Assembly (NCBI RefSeq): GCF_029891575.1
Contig: NZ_JARZHF010000012.1
Span: forward strand, 1-64,000
Direction: 5' to 3'
Length of the DNA: 64,000 bases
DNA from: Salipaludibacillus daqingensis
GTDB taxonomy: Bacteria; Bacillota; Bacilli; Bacillales; Salisediminibacteriaceae
Shown here: positions 36,708 to 45,696 of the stretch, piece by piece
Numbering within the stretch: position 1 is the stretch's first letter
Layout: the number at the start of each line of letters is the position of its first letter
The notes under the pieces: model-generated
Told to the model about the DNA's origin: nothing
The model's database searches: none
The model's input: the letters and a program-made list of their open reading frames with translations, nothing else
Program-made: the position numbers and the translations under genes

Positions 36708-38132
36708 GTGAACAGTTTAACCAAACTGCAAAAAAACGTTATTTTTAGCTCTGCCGTTGCTACCACAGCTTTGGTTTTATCAGGAACAGAGTCGGAAACA
36801 AGATCACAGACAAACAACAATGAACCATCCGCCGAAAAAAAAACCATCCAGTCATCGACAATTAATTTTCAAAAATCTGAGTTGAAAATATCAAAAATCG
36901 ACCTTACACTTATAAAAACAGCAAGCACTAAACAAGAATTGGAAACAAACGAACCAGTATGGCCAAAAGATATGGTGCTGTCCATTGGTGACGAAGGTAA
37001 AAAAGTGAAAGAAGTGCAATCTGTTCTACACGATGGAGGTTATTATTTATCAACCATCGATGGGGTTTTTGGTCCAAAAACAAAAAAAGCCATTTACGAT
37101 TACCAAAAAAAACACGGGTTACAAATCGACGGTATCGTTGGAAAAGAGACGATTTCCACTTTGATCGGAACAAAAACAAAAGCAAAAAACGATTTGCATG
37201 TGATGTTAACATCACAACACGTCCTTCCACCTGTCTTTCAAACAGGCACCCATCTCTCGAATGATCTAACTTCTCCGTTTATGAAAGACCAATCCGATTC
37301 AAAAGAAGAGGCTGTCAATTATCTTCAGTACGGGGATCAAAATGAAGAAGTCAGTTTACTTCAACAAAAACTTAAAAAAGCCGGCTATTACGATGGCTCC
37401 ACGGATGGAATTTATGGTTCCTACACACAGCAAGCCGTTCGAACATTACAAAAACATCATTCCTTACAAGTTGACGGTTTAGCAGGGGAAGAAATTCATC
37501 GTTTCTTGACGTCGACAGACCTTTCAGAACTTGCCAGAAAAAAAGAACAGATTGTCGCCAGTAGTTCTCCATCGGAAACACAATCTTCTTCTGAAAATAA
37601 TCAGAGTGATAATCAATCATCAAGTTCTAGTTCTAATTCAAACCTATCCGATACTAGCACTACTTCTAATTCTAGTTCGAGCTCTAGTGATTCATCCTCT
37701 CATGCAGAAGATGAAAAGGAAGACGTTGAGGAAAAACCTGAACCTGAGTCTAAATCTCAAACTGTCACCGTTTCCTCCTCTAAAAATATGATTAGCGAAG
37801 GAAAAGACTTAATTGGCACCCCCTACCAATGGGGTGGCACGACACCATCTGGTTTTGATTGCAGTGGATTTTTAAATTACGTATTTGACAGATCTGGTGT
37901 TGATTTGCCTAGAACAGTTGCAGAAATTTGGAATGCAACTAATTCAGTCTCCTCGCCTAAAAAAGGGGATTTAGTCTTTTTTGAAACATATAAATCAGGA
38001 CCTTCTCACGCAGGGATTTATCTAGGTAATGGCACATTCCTTCATGCAGGATCATCGACGGGGGTTACTATTTCTGAGATGAATAGCACTTATTGGGGGG
38101 AACGCTATCTTGGTGGACGAAGTATAAAATAA
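36708..38132 (+). CDS. Exported NlpC/P60 peptidoglycan endopeptidase with two PG-binding domains
   Basis: From GTG 36708 (GGGGAGG at 36694-36700) the protein is 474 residues. It has a signal peptide (about 10-28), two PG_binding_1 domains (about 95-155, MVLSIGDEGKKVKEVQSVLH; and about 205-270, LQYGDQNEEVSLLQQKLKKA), a long Ser/Asn-rich then Glu-rich linker (about 285-350), and a C-terminal NlpC/P60 domain with the catalytic Cys in GFDCSGFLNYVF and His in GPSHAGIYLGNG. It cuts D-gamma-glutamyl-meso-DAP bonds in wall peptides. A spore or vegetative autolysin role is likely. Confidence 0.93.
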   Translation: MNSLTKLQKNVIFSSAVATTALVLSGTESETRSQTNNNEPSAEKKTIQSSTINFQKSELKISKIDLTLIKTASTKQELETNEPVWPKDMVLSIGDEGKKVKEVQSVLHDGGYYLSTIDGVFGPKTKKAIYDYQKKHGLQIDGIVGKETISTLIGTKTKAKNDLHVMLTSQHVLPPVFQTGTHLSNDLTSPFMKDQSDSKEEAVNYLQYGDQNEEVSLLQQKLKKAGYYDGSTDGIYGSYTQQAVRTLQKHHSLQVDGLAGEEIHRFLTSTDLSELARKKEQIVASSSPSETQSSSENNQSDNQSSSSSSNSNLSDTSTTSNSSSSSSDSSSHAEDEKEDVEEKPEPESKSQTVTVSSSKNMISEGKDLIGTPYQWGGTTPSGFDCSGFLNYVFDRSGVDLPRTVAEIWNATNSVSSPKKGDLVFFETYKSGPSHAGIYLGNGTFLHAGSSTGVTISEMNSTYWGERYLGGRSIK

Positions 38133-38304
38133 TAAGAGAGTAGGTGTCCCAAAAGGATGATTTTTGAAGTCTTTTATATCATTAGGTCGGACTCGTTTTC
38201 TTTGGAACAAGTACAACATTAGATTACCCTTTCCTACGGTTAATCTCCCTGCGTTTTCTTTGATATGCGGACAGCGCTTCAAAAAGCGACATCTCCAATA
38301 TAAA

Positions 38305-38335
38305 AAACGAGTTAGGAGTTAATCCTGACTCGTTT
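38305..38335. terminator. Terminator between nlpC/P60 and HD genes
   Basis: AAACGAGTTAGGA pairs with TCCTGACTCGTTT (one mismatch) with T-rich flank for the minus strand. Another GC-poor stretch of about 170 bases lies between it and the upstream stop. Confidence 0.75.
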
Positions 38336-38368
38336 CCCTTAATTAAGAATGACTTTTAAGAAAGTCAC

Positions 38369-39010
38369 TTATTTTTTTCCAGACCATTCTTCGTAAAATT
38401 GATCAAGAAATGTTTTTAAAAATGCATGCCTCTCTTCAGCCATTTTATAACCCGTTTTCGTTTTCATTGATGATGTGAGCGTTAATAATTTTTCATAAAA
38501 ATGGTTGATCGCTGTAGACTCACCGTTTCGATAATCTTCTTTCGTCATCTCTTCTCGGGGCTTTTTATCAGGTATATGCATAGCATCTCCTTTATTCCCC
38601 GCAAACATAAAACATCTGGCAACTCCAATCGCCCCTAATGCATCTAATCGATCTGCATCTTGGACTACCTTCCCTTCTATGTGTTCCGGTGGTCGATTAA
38701 ATCCTCCTTTAAATGAAACCGTGTCAATGGCTTCCATTACTTTTATTTTATCATCGCGAGTGATCGATTGTTTTTCTAGCCATTGCATAACAAACAACCT
38801 CCCTGCTTCCTCTGAGTTATGGAACTTATCATCTCCGGCATCATGAAGTAAAGCTGCTAATTCACATATGATTAAATCAGCATTTTCCTGCCTCGCAATT
38901 GTTAGTGCATTTTTTCTCACTCGGTCCGTATGATACCAATCGTGCCCCGTTGTATCACTTGCGAACAAGCTTTTTACCCATTTCTCTGCATTTATTATCA
39001 CTTCACTCAT
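38369..39010 (-). CDS. HD-domain phosphohydrolase (YedJ-like)
   Basis: The 213-residue protein has HDWYHTDRV (first His), ELAALLHDAGDDKF (HD pair), and VVQDADRLDALGAIGVAR (last Asp), the HD-domain metal site. It resembles the YedJ/YpgQ group, which hydrolyse nucleotides or pyrophosphate; B. subtilis YpgQ is a triphosphate pyrophosphohydrolase. The substrate here is inferred only at family level. AAGGAG precedes the ATG. It is divergent from the ferredoxin oxidoreductase operon. Confidence 0.88.
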   Translation of the reverse strand: MSEVIINAEKWVKSLFASDTTGHDWYHTDRVRKNALTIARQENADLIICELAALLHDAGDDKFHNSEEAGRLFVMQWLEKQSITRDDKIKVMEAIDTVSFKGGFNRPPEHIEGKVVQDADRLDALGAIGVARCFMFAGNKGDAMHIPDKKPREEMTKEDYRNGESTAINHFYEKLLTLTSSMKTKTGYKMAEERHAFLKTFLDQFYEEWSGKK

Positions 39011-39210
39011 CTGTGACCACTCCTTACCGACATGTATTTTTTCAAATAATAATGTATAAATATTAACAAGCTGTTAACTGTGTTAATCTGTATCTATTTA
39101 AAGTTCAAACTGTTATATAAACTATTTCATTGTGAAACCTATAACATTCAATGGTTTTATATGTATTTTAAAAAGTGTATTATTTTTTAAATTTAAACAT
39201 TTTGTGAACG

Positions 39211-39226
39211 TGTGACATATATCATA
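39211..39226 (+). promoter_or_regulatory. Fnr/Crp-like half-palindrome upstream of the oxidoreductase operon
   Basis: TGTGA-catata-TCATA matches the Bacillus Fnr-type box TGTGA-N6-TCACA in nine of ten positions. It lies about 70 bases before the start codon of the oxygen-sensitive oxidoreductase. Confidence 0.4.
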
Positions 39227-39297
39227 TCTTTTTATGCGAGTTTTTTCTATACTAATGCCAAGGGAGTTAGTCAATATTTTTGAAAGGGGATAATGTA

Positions 39298-40311
39298 ATG
39301 TCTATTTTACCAAAAAAGAACGAGCTTGGTTTCTTTGAAATTCGCCTCGAATCAATCGGAGGGCTTGGAGCTAATCTCGCGGGGAAAATGTTAGCCGAAG
39401 CTGGAGTGCTTGGCTTAGGCTTAAACGGATCCAACTTTTCATCTTATGGATCGGAGAAAAAGGGGTCTCCTGTAAAATCATTTGTTCGCTTTTGTGATGC
39501 TGATGTCGATATTCGTGATCACTCACCTATCGAGCAACCACATGTTATCGGTGTCTTTCATGAAGCGCTTTATAAAATGGTTGACGTTGTAAGCGGTTTA
39601 GACGCAGATGGGGTTGTGTTAGTAAATACGCAAAGTGATTTTGATGTCATTAAAGAAGATTTAAATTTAGAATCAGGTACGTTAGCTGCTGTCGATGCGT
39701 TGAAAATTGCCAATGAAGAAAAAACAAAGGTAAACACGGCAATGCTCGGTGCGCTTTACCGTATTTTAGATTTTTTAGATGCCGATCAAATGAGAGATGT
39801 CATTCGCAAAACATTTGAGAAAAAATATCCGCATTTCGTCGAACCTAATATTCGTACATTTAATCGTGGTTACGAAGAAGTTCAATTTAAAACATATGAC
39901 GTGCCTGCTAATGCTAAGAGTAAAGAGTTTACAAGAGTTCAGCCACGTTTAGGGTATGAAACGCAAGAAATTGGTGGGATCATTTCCGCGCAAGCTAACA
40001 GTATTCAAAAAGATTTAAGCGGATCACGTATTGGTTTCTTACCTGAATATAAAGCAGATAGCTGCATTCATTGTGCCGCCTGTGACACGGTTTGTCCGGA
40101 CTACTGTTTCGTTTGGGAGCAAGGGGAAGACAAACGAGGACGACCGCAAATGTTCCTTAAAGGTGTTGACTATCAATACTGTAAAGGTTGTTTGAAATGT
40201 GTTGACGCTTGTCCAACAGATGCCTTAGCCGATATGGCTGAAGTTAAAGGGTATGCAGAGGCGAATCGAGTTAGTCAGAAGTTTCCACTTGTAGCAGGAG
40301 GGGTTAAATAA
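39298..40311 (+). CDS. 2-oxoacid:ferredoxin oxidoreductase, gamma subunit fused to a 2x[4Fe-4S] domain
   Basis: Residues about 1-200 form the gamma (catalytic transferase-like) domain (FEIRLESIGGLGANLAGKML). Residues about 240-320 hold two ferredoxin-type clusters: CIHCAACDTVCPDYC and CKGCLKCVDACPTDAL. The complex converts a 2-oxoacid and CoA to acyl-CoA and CO2 while reducing ferredoxin. Pyruvate or 2-oxoglutarate is the likely substrate, but sequence does not decide. I start at Met 39298, after AAAGGGG. The stop overlaps the next start (TAATG). Confidence 0.9.
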   Translation: MSILPKKNELGFFEIRLESIGGLGANLAGKMLAEAGVLGLGLNGSNFSSYGSEKKGSPVKSFVRFCDADVDIRDHSPIEQPHVIGVFHEALYKMVDVVSGLDADGVVLVNTQSDFDVIKEDLNLESGTLAAVDALKIANEEKTKVNTAMLGALYRILDFLDADQMRDVIRKTFEKKYPHFVEPNIRTFNRGYEEVQFKTYDVPANAKSKEFTRVQPRLGYETQEIGGIISAQANSIQKDLSGSRIGFLPEYKADSCIHCAACDTVCPDYCFVWEQGEDKRGRPQMFLKGVDYQYCKGCLKCVDACPTDALADMAEVKGYAEANRVSQKFPLVAGGVK

Positions 40312-42605
40312 TGGCAATGACAGAAGAAAATATTCAAAAACAATCAAACGCTGTACAAATTTCAACCTTTGAATCTGGGAATGAAATGGCCGCAATGGCC
40401 GCAGCTCAAATAAATTATCATTTAATGGGATATTTCCCAATTACACCTTCTACGGAAGTTGCACAATATTTAGATATGATGAAATCAAAAGGGTTGCATG
40501 ACATTGAACTAGTTGCTGCTGATGGTGAACATGGATCAGCCGGTATTTGTTTCGGCGCCGCTACAACAGGAGCTCGTGTTTTCAACGCAACAAGTGCTAA
40601 CGGATTTCTTTATATGATCGAACAATTACCAGTTCAATCGGGTCTACGTTTTCCTATGGTAATGAATTTAGTAACGAGAGCAGTAAGTGGACCTTTAGAT
40701 ATTCGTGGAGATCATTCTGACTTGTATTATGGCCTAAACACTGGATGGGTTATTTTAACAGCCCGCACACCACAAGCTGTCTATGATATGAACATCATGG
40801 CTTTGAAACTTTCTGAACATAAAGACGTTCGCTTGCCAGTAATCGTTGCTTACGACGGTTTCTATACATCGCACCAGAAGCGTAAAGTAGACCTATTTAG
40901 AGATCGTGAAACCGTTCAAGGATTCGTCGGTGAATCACCTAAAGGCTATGCGACTTCCATTAATAAAGCAAAACCTGTCACAATCGGGGCTCATATGAAT
41001 GGCGATGACTTGATGAATAATCATTTCCAACAGTCAGAGGCTCTTTACAAAGCATATGACGTTTATAAAGACATTGCCTCCGAGTACGAAGAACTTTCCG
41101 GTCGTCGTTACGACATTTTAGATCAATACGGAATGGAAGATGCGGAAGTTGCTGTTTTCTTATTAAATTCGGCTGCCGAATCTTCAAAAGATGTGGTTGA
41201 TCGGTTACGTGCGAAAGGTATTAAAGCTGGAGTGGTTAGTCCGAATATTATTCGTCCTTTCCCTGCAGAAGACCTTCGTAATGCGTTGAAAAATGTGAAA
41301 GCTGTATTAGTTGGAGAACGCGCTGATTCATTCGGAGCAAAAGGAGCCAACTTAACACATGAATTAAAGTCCGCACTTCAAGAAGACCCTGACAACAACA
41401 CCCTCGTATTAAGCCGAGTATTCGGTATGGGTGGAAAAGACTTCTACGCAGACGATGCAGAAGCATTTTTCGACATGGCCATTGAAGCGGCGGAGTCTGG
41501 CATCATTAAGAAACCATTTGACTATTATGGCATTCAGCCAGGAGATCCAGCAAAAAAGTTAGAGCAAGTCGTTCAACCAATGACTGGCGAAACGTATAAA
41601 ACTGGTCTCATTAAAGTGACAGAAGATGAAGAAACGAATAAATTGAAAGTGAAAATTCCTCCACTTCGTCAGTTGACAACAAAACCAAAACGATTTGCTT
41701 CAGGTCACGGAGCTTGTCCTGGTTGCGGAATTTTCCCTGGTCTTGAATTATTTTTCAAAGGAATTGAAGGCGATGCAGTCATTCTTTTCCATACAGGTTG
41801 TGGATATGTTGTAACTTCCGCTTACCCTTATAGTTCTCATAAACAACCATTCATTCATAACTTGTTCCAAAATGGTCCAGCCACATTATCCGGAACCGTC
41901 GAAGCATTTTTTGAAATGAAAGAACGAGGTGAAATAGACATTGATGAAGACTTCACTTTCGTTATGGTTACTGGTGATGGTGGAATGGATATTGGGATGG
42001 GATCTGCTATTGGTACAGCATTAAGAAATCATAAAATGATTATTTTAGAATATGATAATGAAGGCTATATGAACACAGGGTCTCAAATGTCTTATTCTAC
42101 ACCGTTAGGTCATATGACTAGCACAACATCTGTAGGAAAAGAAGAACAAGGGAAAACGTTCCATCATAAGGATACTCCACAGATCATGGCATCAACGAAT
42201 ATTCCTTATGTCTTTACTGGTACAGAAGCGTATCCACAAGACCTTATTAAAAAAGCAGCGAAAGCACAATGGTACGCGCAAAACGAAGGCATGGTTTATG
42301 GTAAGTTATTAATTGCTTGTCCATTGAACTGGAAGTCTGCAGACCGGGATGGCGAATCAATCATCAAAGCAGCCGTTGATTCATGCTTCTTCCCTCTTTA
42401 TGAAGTGGAGCGTGGCGAAACGAATATTACCGTTAACCCAGAAGCGAAGAACAAGCGAATCGAACTACCAGAGTGGCTTAAGTATATGGGTAAATCAAAA
42501 CACCTTCTTAAAGAAGAAAATAAAGATATTCTCAAAAGCTTTGAAAATGAAGTTCAACGCCGTTGGGTAACATTAAAAGCAAAACACGAAACACCTTACG
42601 TATAA
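40311..42605 (+). CDS. 2-oxoacid:ferredoxin oxidoreductase, fused alpha-beta subunit
   Basis: The 764-residue protein joins the alpha domain (YFPITPSTEVAQYLDMMKSK, GDHSDLYYGLNTGW), domain II (about 250-380), and the beta, TPP-binding domain. The TPP motif begins TGDGGMDIGMGSAIGTALRN and ends NEGYMNTGSQ. The Cys residues for a beta-subunit cluster are in GHGACPGCGIFPG and FHTGCGYVVTSAY. It forms the active core with the upstream subunit. GGAGGGG precedes the ATG, and one base overlaps the upstream stop, so the genes are coupled. Two-gene gamma-delta/alpha-beta architecture differs from the KorAB arrangement of most bacilli. Confidence 0.92.
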   Translation: MAMTEENIQKQSNAVQISTFESGNEMAAMAAAQINYHLMGYFPITPSTEVAQYLDMMKSKGLHDIELVAADGEHGSAGICFGAATTGARVFNATSANGFLYMIEQLPVQSGLRFPMVMNLVTRAVSGPLDIRGDHSDLYYGLNTGWVILTARTPQAVYDMNIMALKLSEHKDVRLPVIVAYDGFYTSHQKRKVDLFRDRETVQGFVGESPKGYATSINKAKPVTIGAHMNGDDLMNNHFQQSEALYKAYDVYKDIASEYEELSGRRYDILDQYGMEDAEVAVFLLNSAAESSKDVVDRLRAKGIKAGVVSPNIIRPFPAEDLRNALKNVKAVLVGERADSFGAKGANLTHELKSALQEDPDNNTLVLSRVFGMGGKDFYADDAEAFFDMAIEAAESGIIKKPFDYYGIQPGDPAKKLEQVVQPMTGETYKTGLIKVTEDEETNKLKVKIPPLRQLTTKPKRFASGHGACPGCGIFPGLELFFKGIEGDAVILFHTGCGYVVTSAYPYSSHKQPFIHNLFQNGPATLSGTVEAFFEMKERGEIDIDEDFTFVMVTGDGGMDIGMGSAIGTALRNHKMIILEYDNEGYMNTGSQMSYSTPLGHMTSTTSVGKEEQGKTFHHKDTPQIMASTNIPYVFTGTEAYPQDLIKKAAKAQWYAQNEGMVYGKLLIACPLNWKSADRDGESIIKAAVDSCFFPLYEVERGETNITVNPEAKNKRIELPEWLKYMGKSKHLLKEENKDILKSFENEVQRRWVTLKAKHETPYV

Positions 42606-42628
42606 AACGATTTATCGTTTCCATTTTA

Positions 42629-42661
42629 AACTGCCCCTTGTCAAGTAGACAGGGGGCAGTT
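42629..42661. terminator. Terminator of the oxidoreductase operon
   Basis: AACTGCCCCttGT (42629-42641) pairs with ACagGGGGCAGTT (42649-42661), with T-rich flank on both sides. Confidence 0.85.
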
Positions 42662-42740
42662 TACTATTGATGATAAAAAAGCAATACGCCTACGGGATCA
42701 AAGTATGATTTTTGTGACAACATCAAAAAAGTTACAGAGC

Positions 42741-43514
42741 CTATTTTTTCAGCATGACAGGGTGATAGTCATAAGGCGTATTTCTATATGTTTCTTTTAA
42801 CGATACTTTTCCTATTTCTTTTTTTGCCAAACGCTTATAAGGAATCGATATGTGTAATTGATTGGATTCAAACGGAAACGGATCCAACTTTACAACTGTT
42901 TCTGATTCCCAACTTGAATAGAATTTTTTATTGTTAAGCGTGTTCAACTGTTGTGGAAATCCATCTTTAAACCACGATAATTCATTTTCTTTATCAACAC
43001 CCCAATGATTCATACATAAATAAAGGGAAAGATTATCACAAAGTTGAAGTAAATCAAAATGAAATTGTCTAGTCTCTGAAGTGAGAGCTTTATCTTGAGA
43101 AAACATCTGTTTTAAAAGACTTTCCTGTCTTTCTTCTTGTTGTTTTATAAATGAACTACTTTTTATATCATTTTTTTCATTAAAAAAACTCGCATAATGG
43201 CAGCTCAATAAAAAACCTGCATAAGCATCTTCTTTAACTAACTGCTCAATACCTATTTCATAAGCATCCATTTTCATTTTTAGAGGATAATCTGTAAATG
43301 AAGCAGGAATCGTTTCTTTTTCTAAAAAAAGAAATTTTCGGTCAAGCGGTATCCAACTTCGATCATGATTAGTAATAGCATACTCTACGGAAGTTCTCCA
43401 TTGACTTCCATTAAAAAAAGCGTCTTGCCATTTGTTAACGAGTTGCCCTGAAATCAGTGCGTGTTCATGTTGCTCAATGAATATAACAGTATCTTGATCT
43501 TCTTTAATAATCAT
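42741..43514 (-). CDS. DUF3891 family protein
   Basis: This 257-residue protein (from Met 43514) begins IIKEDQDTVIFIEQHEHALI with HALISG, then WRTSVEYAITNHDRSWIPLD and FLLSCHYASFF, the pattern of DUF3891 proteins in bacilli. Conserved His and Asp residues suggest a metal-dependent hydrolase (HD-like), but no function is proven. GGGGCGAGG precedes the chosen start; the 12 upstream codons in frame lack a site. It stands alone. Confidence 0.75.
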   Translation of the reverse strand: MIIKEDQDTVIFIEQHEHALISGQLVNKWQDAFFNGSQWRTSVEYAITNHDRSWIPLDRKFLFLEKETIPASFTDYPLKMKMDAYEIGIEQLVKEDAYAGFLLSCHYASFFNEKNDIKSSSFIKQQEERQESLLKQMFSQDKALTSETRQFHFDLLQLCDNLSLYLCMNHWGVDKENELSWFKDGFPQQLNTLNNKKFYSSWESETVVKLDPFPFESNQLHISIPYKRLAKKEIGKVSLKETYRNTPYDYHPVMLKK

Positions 43515-43700
43515 TGTCCTCGCCCCTTTTATATTCATTACCTTTCCCATTTTCTCTTTAAACTCATTCTTTTAGATTTTTTCATATTTTTCTATCACTT
43601 TTGAAGGATCACTAAAATAAATGAAAGCCAAAGGAATGAAAAAGTAAACAGAGTTAGAACCCTTCCTTTCTTACTATTAAAAAAGTGAAGACAAAAAAAA

Positions 43701-43721
43701 TCGCTTTCATAAAGAAAGCGA
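43701..43721 (-). terminator. yhfH terminator
   Basis: TCGCTTTC (43701-43708) pairs with GAAAGCGA (43714-43721); the minus strand continues with TTTTTTTT. Confidence 0.85.
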
Positions 43722-43732
43722 TAAAATTATTA

Positions 43733-43864
43733 TTATTTAATTTCAGATTCACAGTCAAGGCATTCATTTGAGTAACACTCATGCATCTCTTCTACTATTT
43801 CTCCGCATTTAGAGCATTCTTTCGGGGGTAAGTTACTGAAAAACTCTGTACTAGTCATCAACAT
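43733..43864 (-). CDS. yhfH: YhfH-like small zinc-ribbon protein
   Basis: From Met 43864 (GGAGGG 9 bases upstream) the protein has 43 residues, MLMTSTEFFSNLPPKECSKC followed by GEIVEEMHECYSNECLDCES. Two CxxC-type pairs plus His suggest zinc binding. The length and NLPPKEC/HECY pattern match the YhfH group of tiny Bacillus proteins. No function is known. Confidence 0.75.
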   Translation of the reverse strand: MLMTSTEFFSNLPPKECSKCGEIVEEMHECYSNECLDCESEIK

Positions 43865-44078
43865 TGTAATTTCCCTCCATCCTTTCATTTGACCTAATTG
43901 TACTATAACAAACATAGAAATACAATAAATTGTTTTAAAACAATTTAACCTATTTTCGAATCGATTATAGCTTTTACAAAACGATATAAGCGTATAACGG
44001 TAATTAAATCACTTTATTTAAAGTTTTACCAATTTGTGTTCCACTGTATAATAGTATTATAGAACAGATGGACGTTTA

Positions 44079-44111
44079 AAAAGGATCACCTAATTGTTAA
44101 GTAATCCTTTT
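44079..44111 (-). terminator. cheV terminator
   Basis: AAAAGGAT (44079-44086) pairs with ATCCTTTT (44104-44111), extended by AC/GT, and followed by TTTAAACG on the minus strand. Confidence 0.65.
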
Positions 44112-44123
44112 AGCAATATTCGT

Positions 44124-45017
44124 TTATACTTCAAGCAGTTGATCTAATTTTTGAACAAGTTTGTCTATCTCAGGTTTACTAATTTGAGAATCTGCTCCTA
44201 CACGCTCACCTTTATGAAACAGATCACCTGTAATAAGAGAAGAAAAAATGACGACGGGGAGTGCTTTAAAATCTGAAGACTCTTTGATTTTTTTCGTTAA
44301 ATGGTGTCCATCCATTAAAGGCATTTCAATATCTGTAATTAACAGATCGATATTTCTTTGCGATTGCTCTTGTAAATATTCCCATGCTTCTCTGCCATCC
44401 TCCGTAAACATTAATTGAGAATAACCAGACTCTTTTAAAATATCTTCTAACAACTTTCTCAAAATTGGTGAATCTTCTGCAATCAACAGTTTTTTCTGTG
44501 CTCGGCCTTTCTTTTCAATCCCATCTAATTTACGAGAAGACAAACCAGATTCGGGCATAATGTCATAAACTACTTTTTCATAATCCAGCAATAAAATCAT
44601 CTGTTCTTCCATTTTAATGACGCCAATAGTAAGGTCTTGTAACCCTTGACTTAACTTATTTGGTTTTTCAATTTGTTCCCAAGAGATGCGATGAATCCTA
44701 GATACGGAATGAACATGAAAAGCAACTTTGACCTGATTTAATTCCGAAACAACTAATTTATCATTGTTCGGATGTTCCGACTCTTCAAAACCAATTGCTT
44801 TAGCTAAATTAATGACTGGAATAATTTCATCTCTTAGTCGAATAACGCCTTCTACATTAGGATGGGAGTGGGGCATAATCGTTACATCTAACGGTTGAAT
44901 AATTTCTCTTACTTTCATCACATTGATACCAAAAGTCCCATTACCGACTTGAAAAACAATGACCTCTAGTTCATTCGTTCCACTCTCTAATAATATCCCT
45001 TTATTGTCTTCTCTCAT
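44124..45017 (-). CDS. cheV: Chemotaxis coupling protein CheV
   Basis: CheV links chemoreceptors to the CheA kinase and helps adaptation. The N-terminal CheW domain (about 15-150) has EVIVFQVGNGTFGINVMKVR and GVIRLRDEIIPVINL. The C-terminal receiver domain (about 170-295) has LLIAEDSPILRKLLEDIL and the phospho-acceptor DLLITDIEMPLMDGHHL, plus KPEID with the conserved Lys. Both domains are complete. AGGGGGATC precedes the ATG. It is monocistronic. Confidence 0.95.
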   Translation of the reverse strand: MREDNKGILLESGTNELEVIVFQVGNGTFGINVMKVREIIQPLDVTIMPHSHPNVEGVIRLRDEIIPVINLAKAIGFEESEHPNNDKLVVSELNQVKVAFHVHSVSRIHRISWEQIEKPNKLSQGLQDLTIGVIKMEEQMILLLDYEKVVYDIMPESGLSSRKLDGIEKKGRAQKKLLIAEDSPILRKLLEDILKESGYSQLMFTEDGREAWEYLQEQSQRNIDLLITDIEMPLMDGHHLTKKIKESSDFKALPVVIFSSLITGDLFHKGERVGADSQISKPEIDKLVQKLDQLLEV

Positions 45018-45241
45018 AGTAGATCCCCCTATAATTAACTACTCTATCAGTGTATTTTGCATTACTCATAATGATAGATTACCACTATTCTTTGATATAT
45101 TCCATGTTTTCCTTATAAATACATCAATAATAACTAGGTTTAAAGTCCTTAATACGTACAAAAAAGATTTCAATTGATTCCTTCCACTAATCCTTCTATA
45201 ATATAATGTGAGACTTGTTTGTTAGATTGGGGGTTATAAAC

Positions 45242-45418
45242 ATGTTAAAGCAATTATTTTCTTGGGGATTTTTAGCATTATTTTTGCTTTTCACTCCTGT
45301 TACTCAAGCGTTTGCAGAGGGCAACGGAGAAAATGGAGGTTCTTTGCTAGAGGGACCTTTTATCATTTTAGCTTTTGCTACACTAATCTTGATGATGTAT
45401 TACTCCATTAGAGATTAA
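45242..45418 (+). CDS. Small exported or membrane protein of unknown function
   Basis: The 58-residue protein has a signal-type N-terminus (LKQLFSWGFLALFLLFTPVT, then QAFAEG), a Gly/Glu/Asn linker, and a C-terminal membrane helix (GPFIILAFATLILMMYYSIR). It would be an outward-facing peptide anchored by one helix if the first segment is cleaved, or a two-helix hairpin if not. GGGGGTTATAAAC precedes the ATG. It is followed by its own terminator. The family is not recognised. Confidence 0.65.
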   Translation: MLKQLFSWGFLALFLLFTPVTQAFAEGNGENGGSLLEGPFIILAFATLILMMYYSIRD

Positions 45419-45450
45419 TAGTTTCAATCAATTATTTGAAGCTACATTAG

Positions 45451-45481
45451 AAAAAGAAAAGGGAAGTCCCTTTTTCTTTTT
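45451..45481 (+). terminator. Terminator of the small membrane protein gene
   Basis: AAAAAGAAAAGGGA pairs with TCCCTTTTTCTTTTT, followed by CTTTTTTG on the plus strand. Confidence 0.85.
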
Positions 45482-45600
45482 CTTTTTTGTTTTAAAATGT
45501 ATTATCGTTCATTTAGCTGATTATCCTCAATTTTTTATTATTTTGACTCTGTTTTCGTAAGATACTTATTTTGAAAATCATCACTCTTTTTTATATTTGT

Positions 45601-45680
45601 GCAATCGTTTGCTTAATTTGTTTTAAATCTATTGAAAAAATCGCTTTCATTAGCTAAAATGATAAAAGCAAACGTTTTCA
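45601..45680 (+). promoter_or_regulatory. Amylase promoter with two LacI-family/CcpA-type operators
   Basis: A sigma-A-type promoter is visible: TTGAAA (45632-45637), 17-base spacer, TAAAAT (45655-45660). GCAATCGTTTGC (45601-45612) lies upstream of it and AGCAAACGTTTTCA (45667-45680) straddles the start-point region. Both resemble cre or MalR-type LacI-family operators; the second fits the cre consensus except at its first base. They frame the promoter about 67 bases apart. Confidence 0.75.
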
Positions 45681-45696
45681 GAAAAGGATGATGTAT

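Noticed and set aside
45556-45568. A third copy of the GTAAG/CTTAC palindrome (GTAAGATACTTAT).
   Set aside because: The spacer is one base shorter and one arm is mismatched, so it is not counted as a copy.
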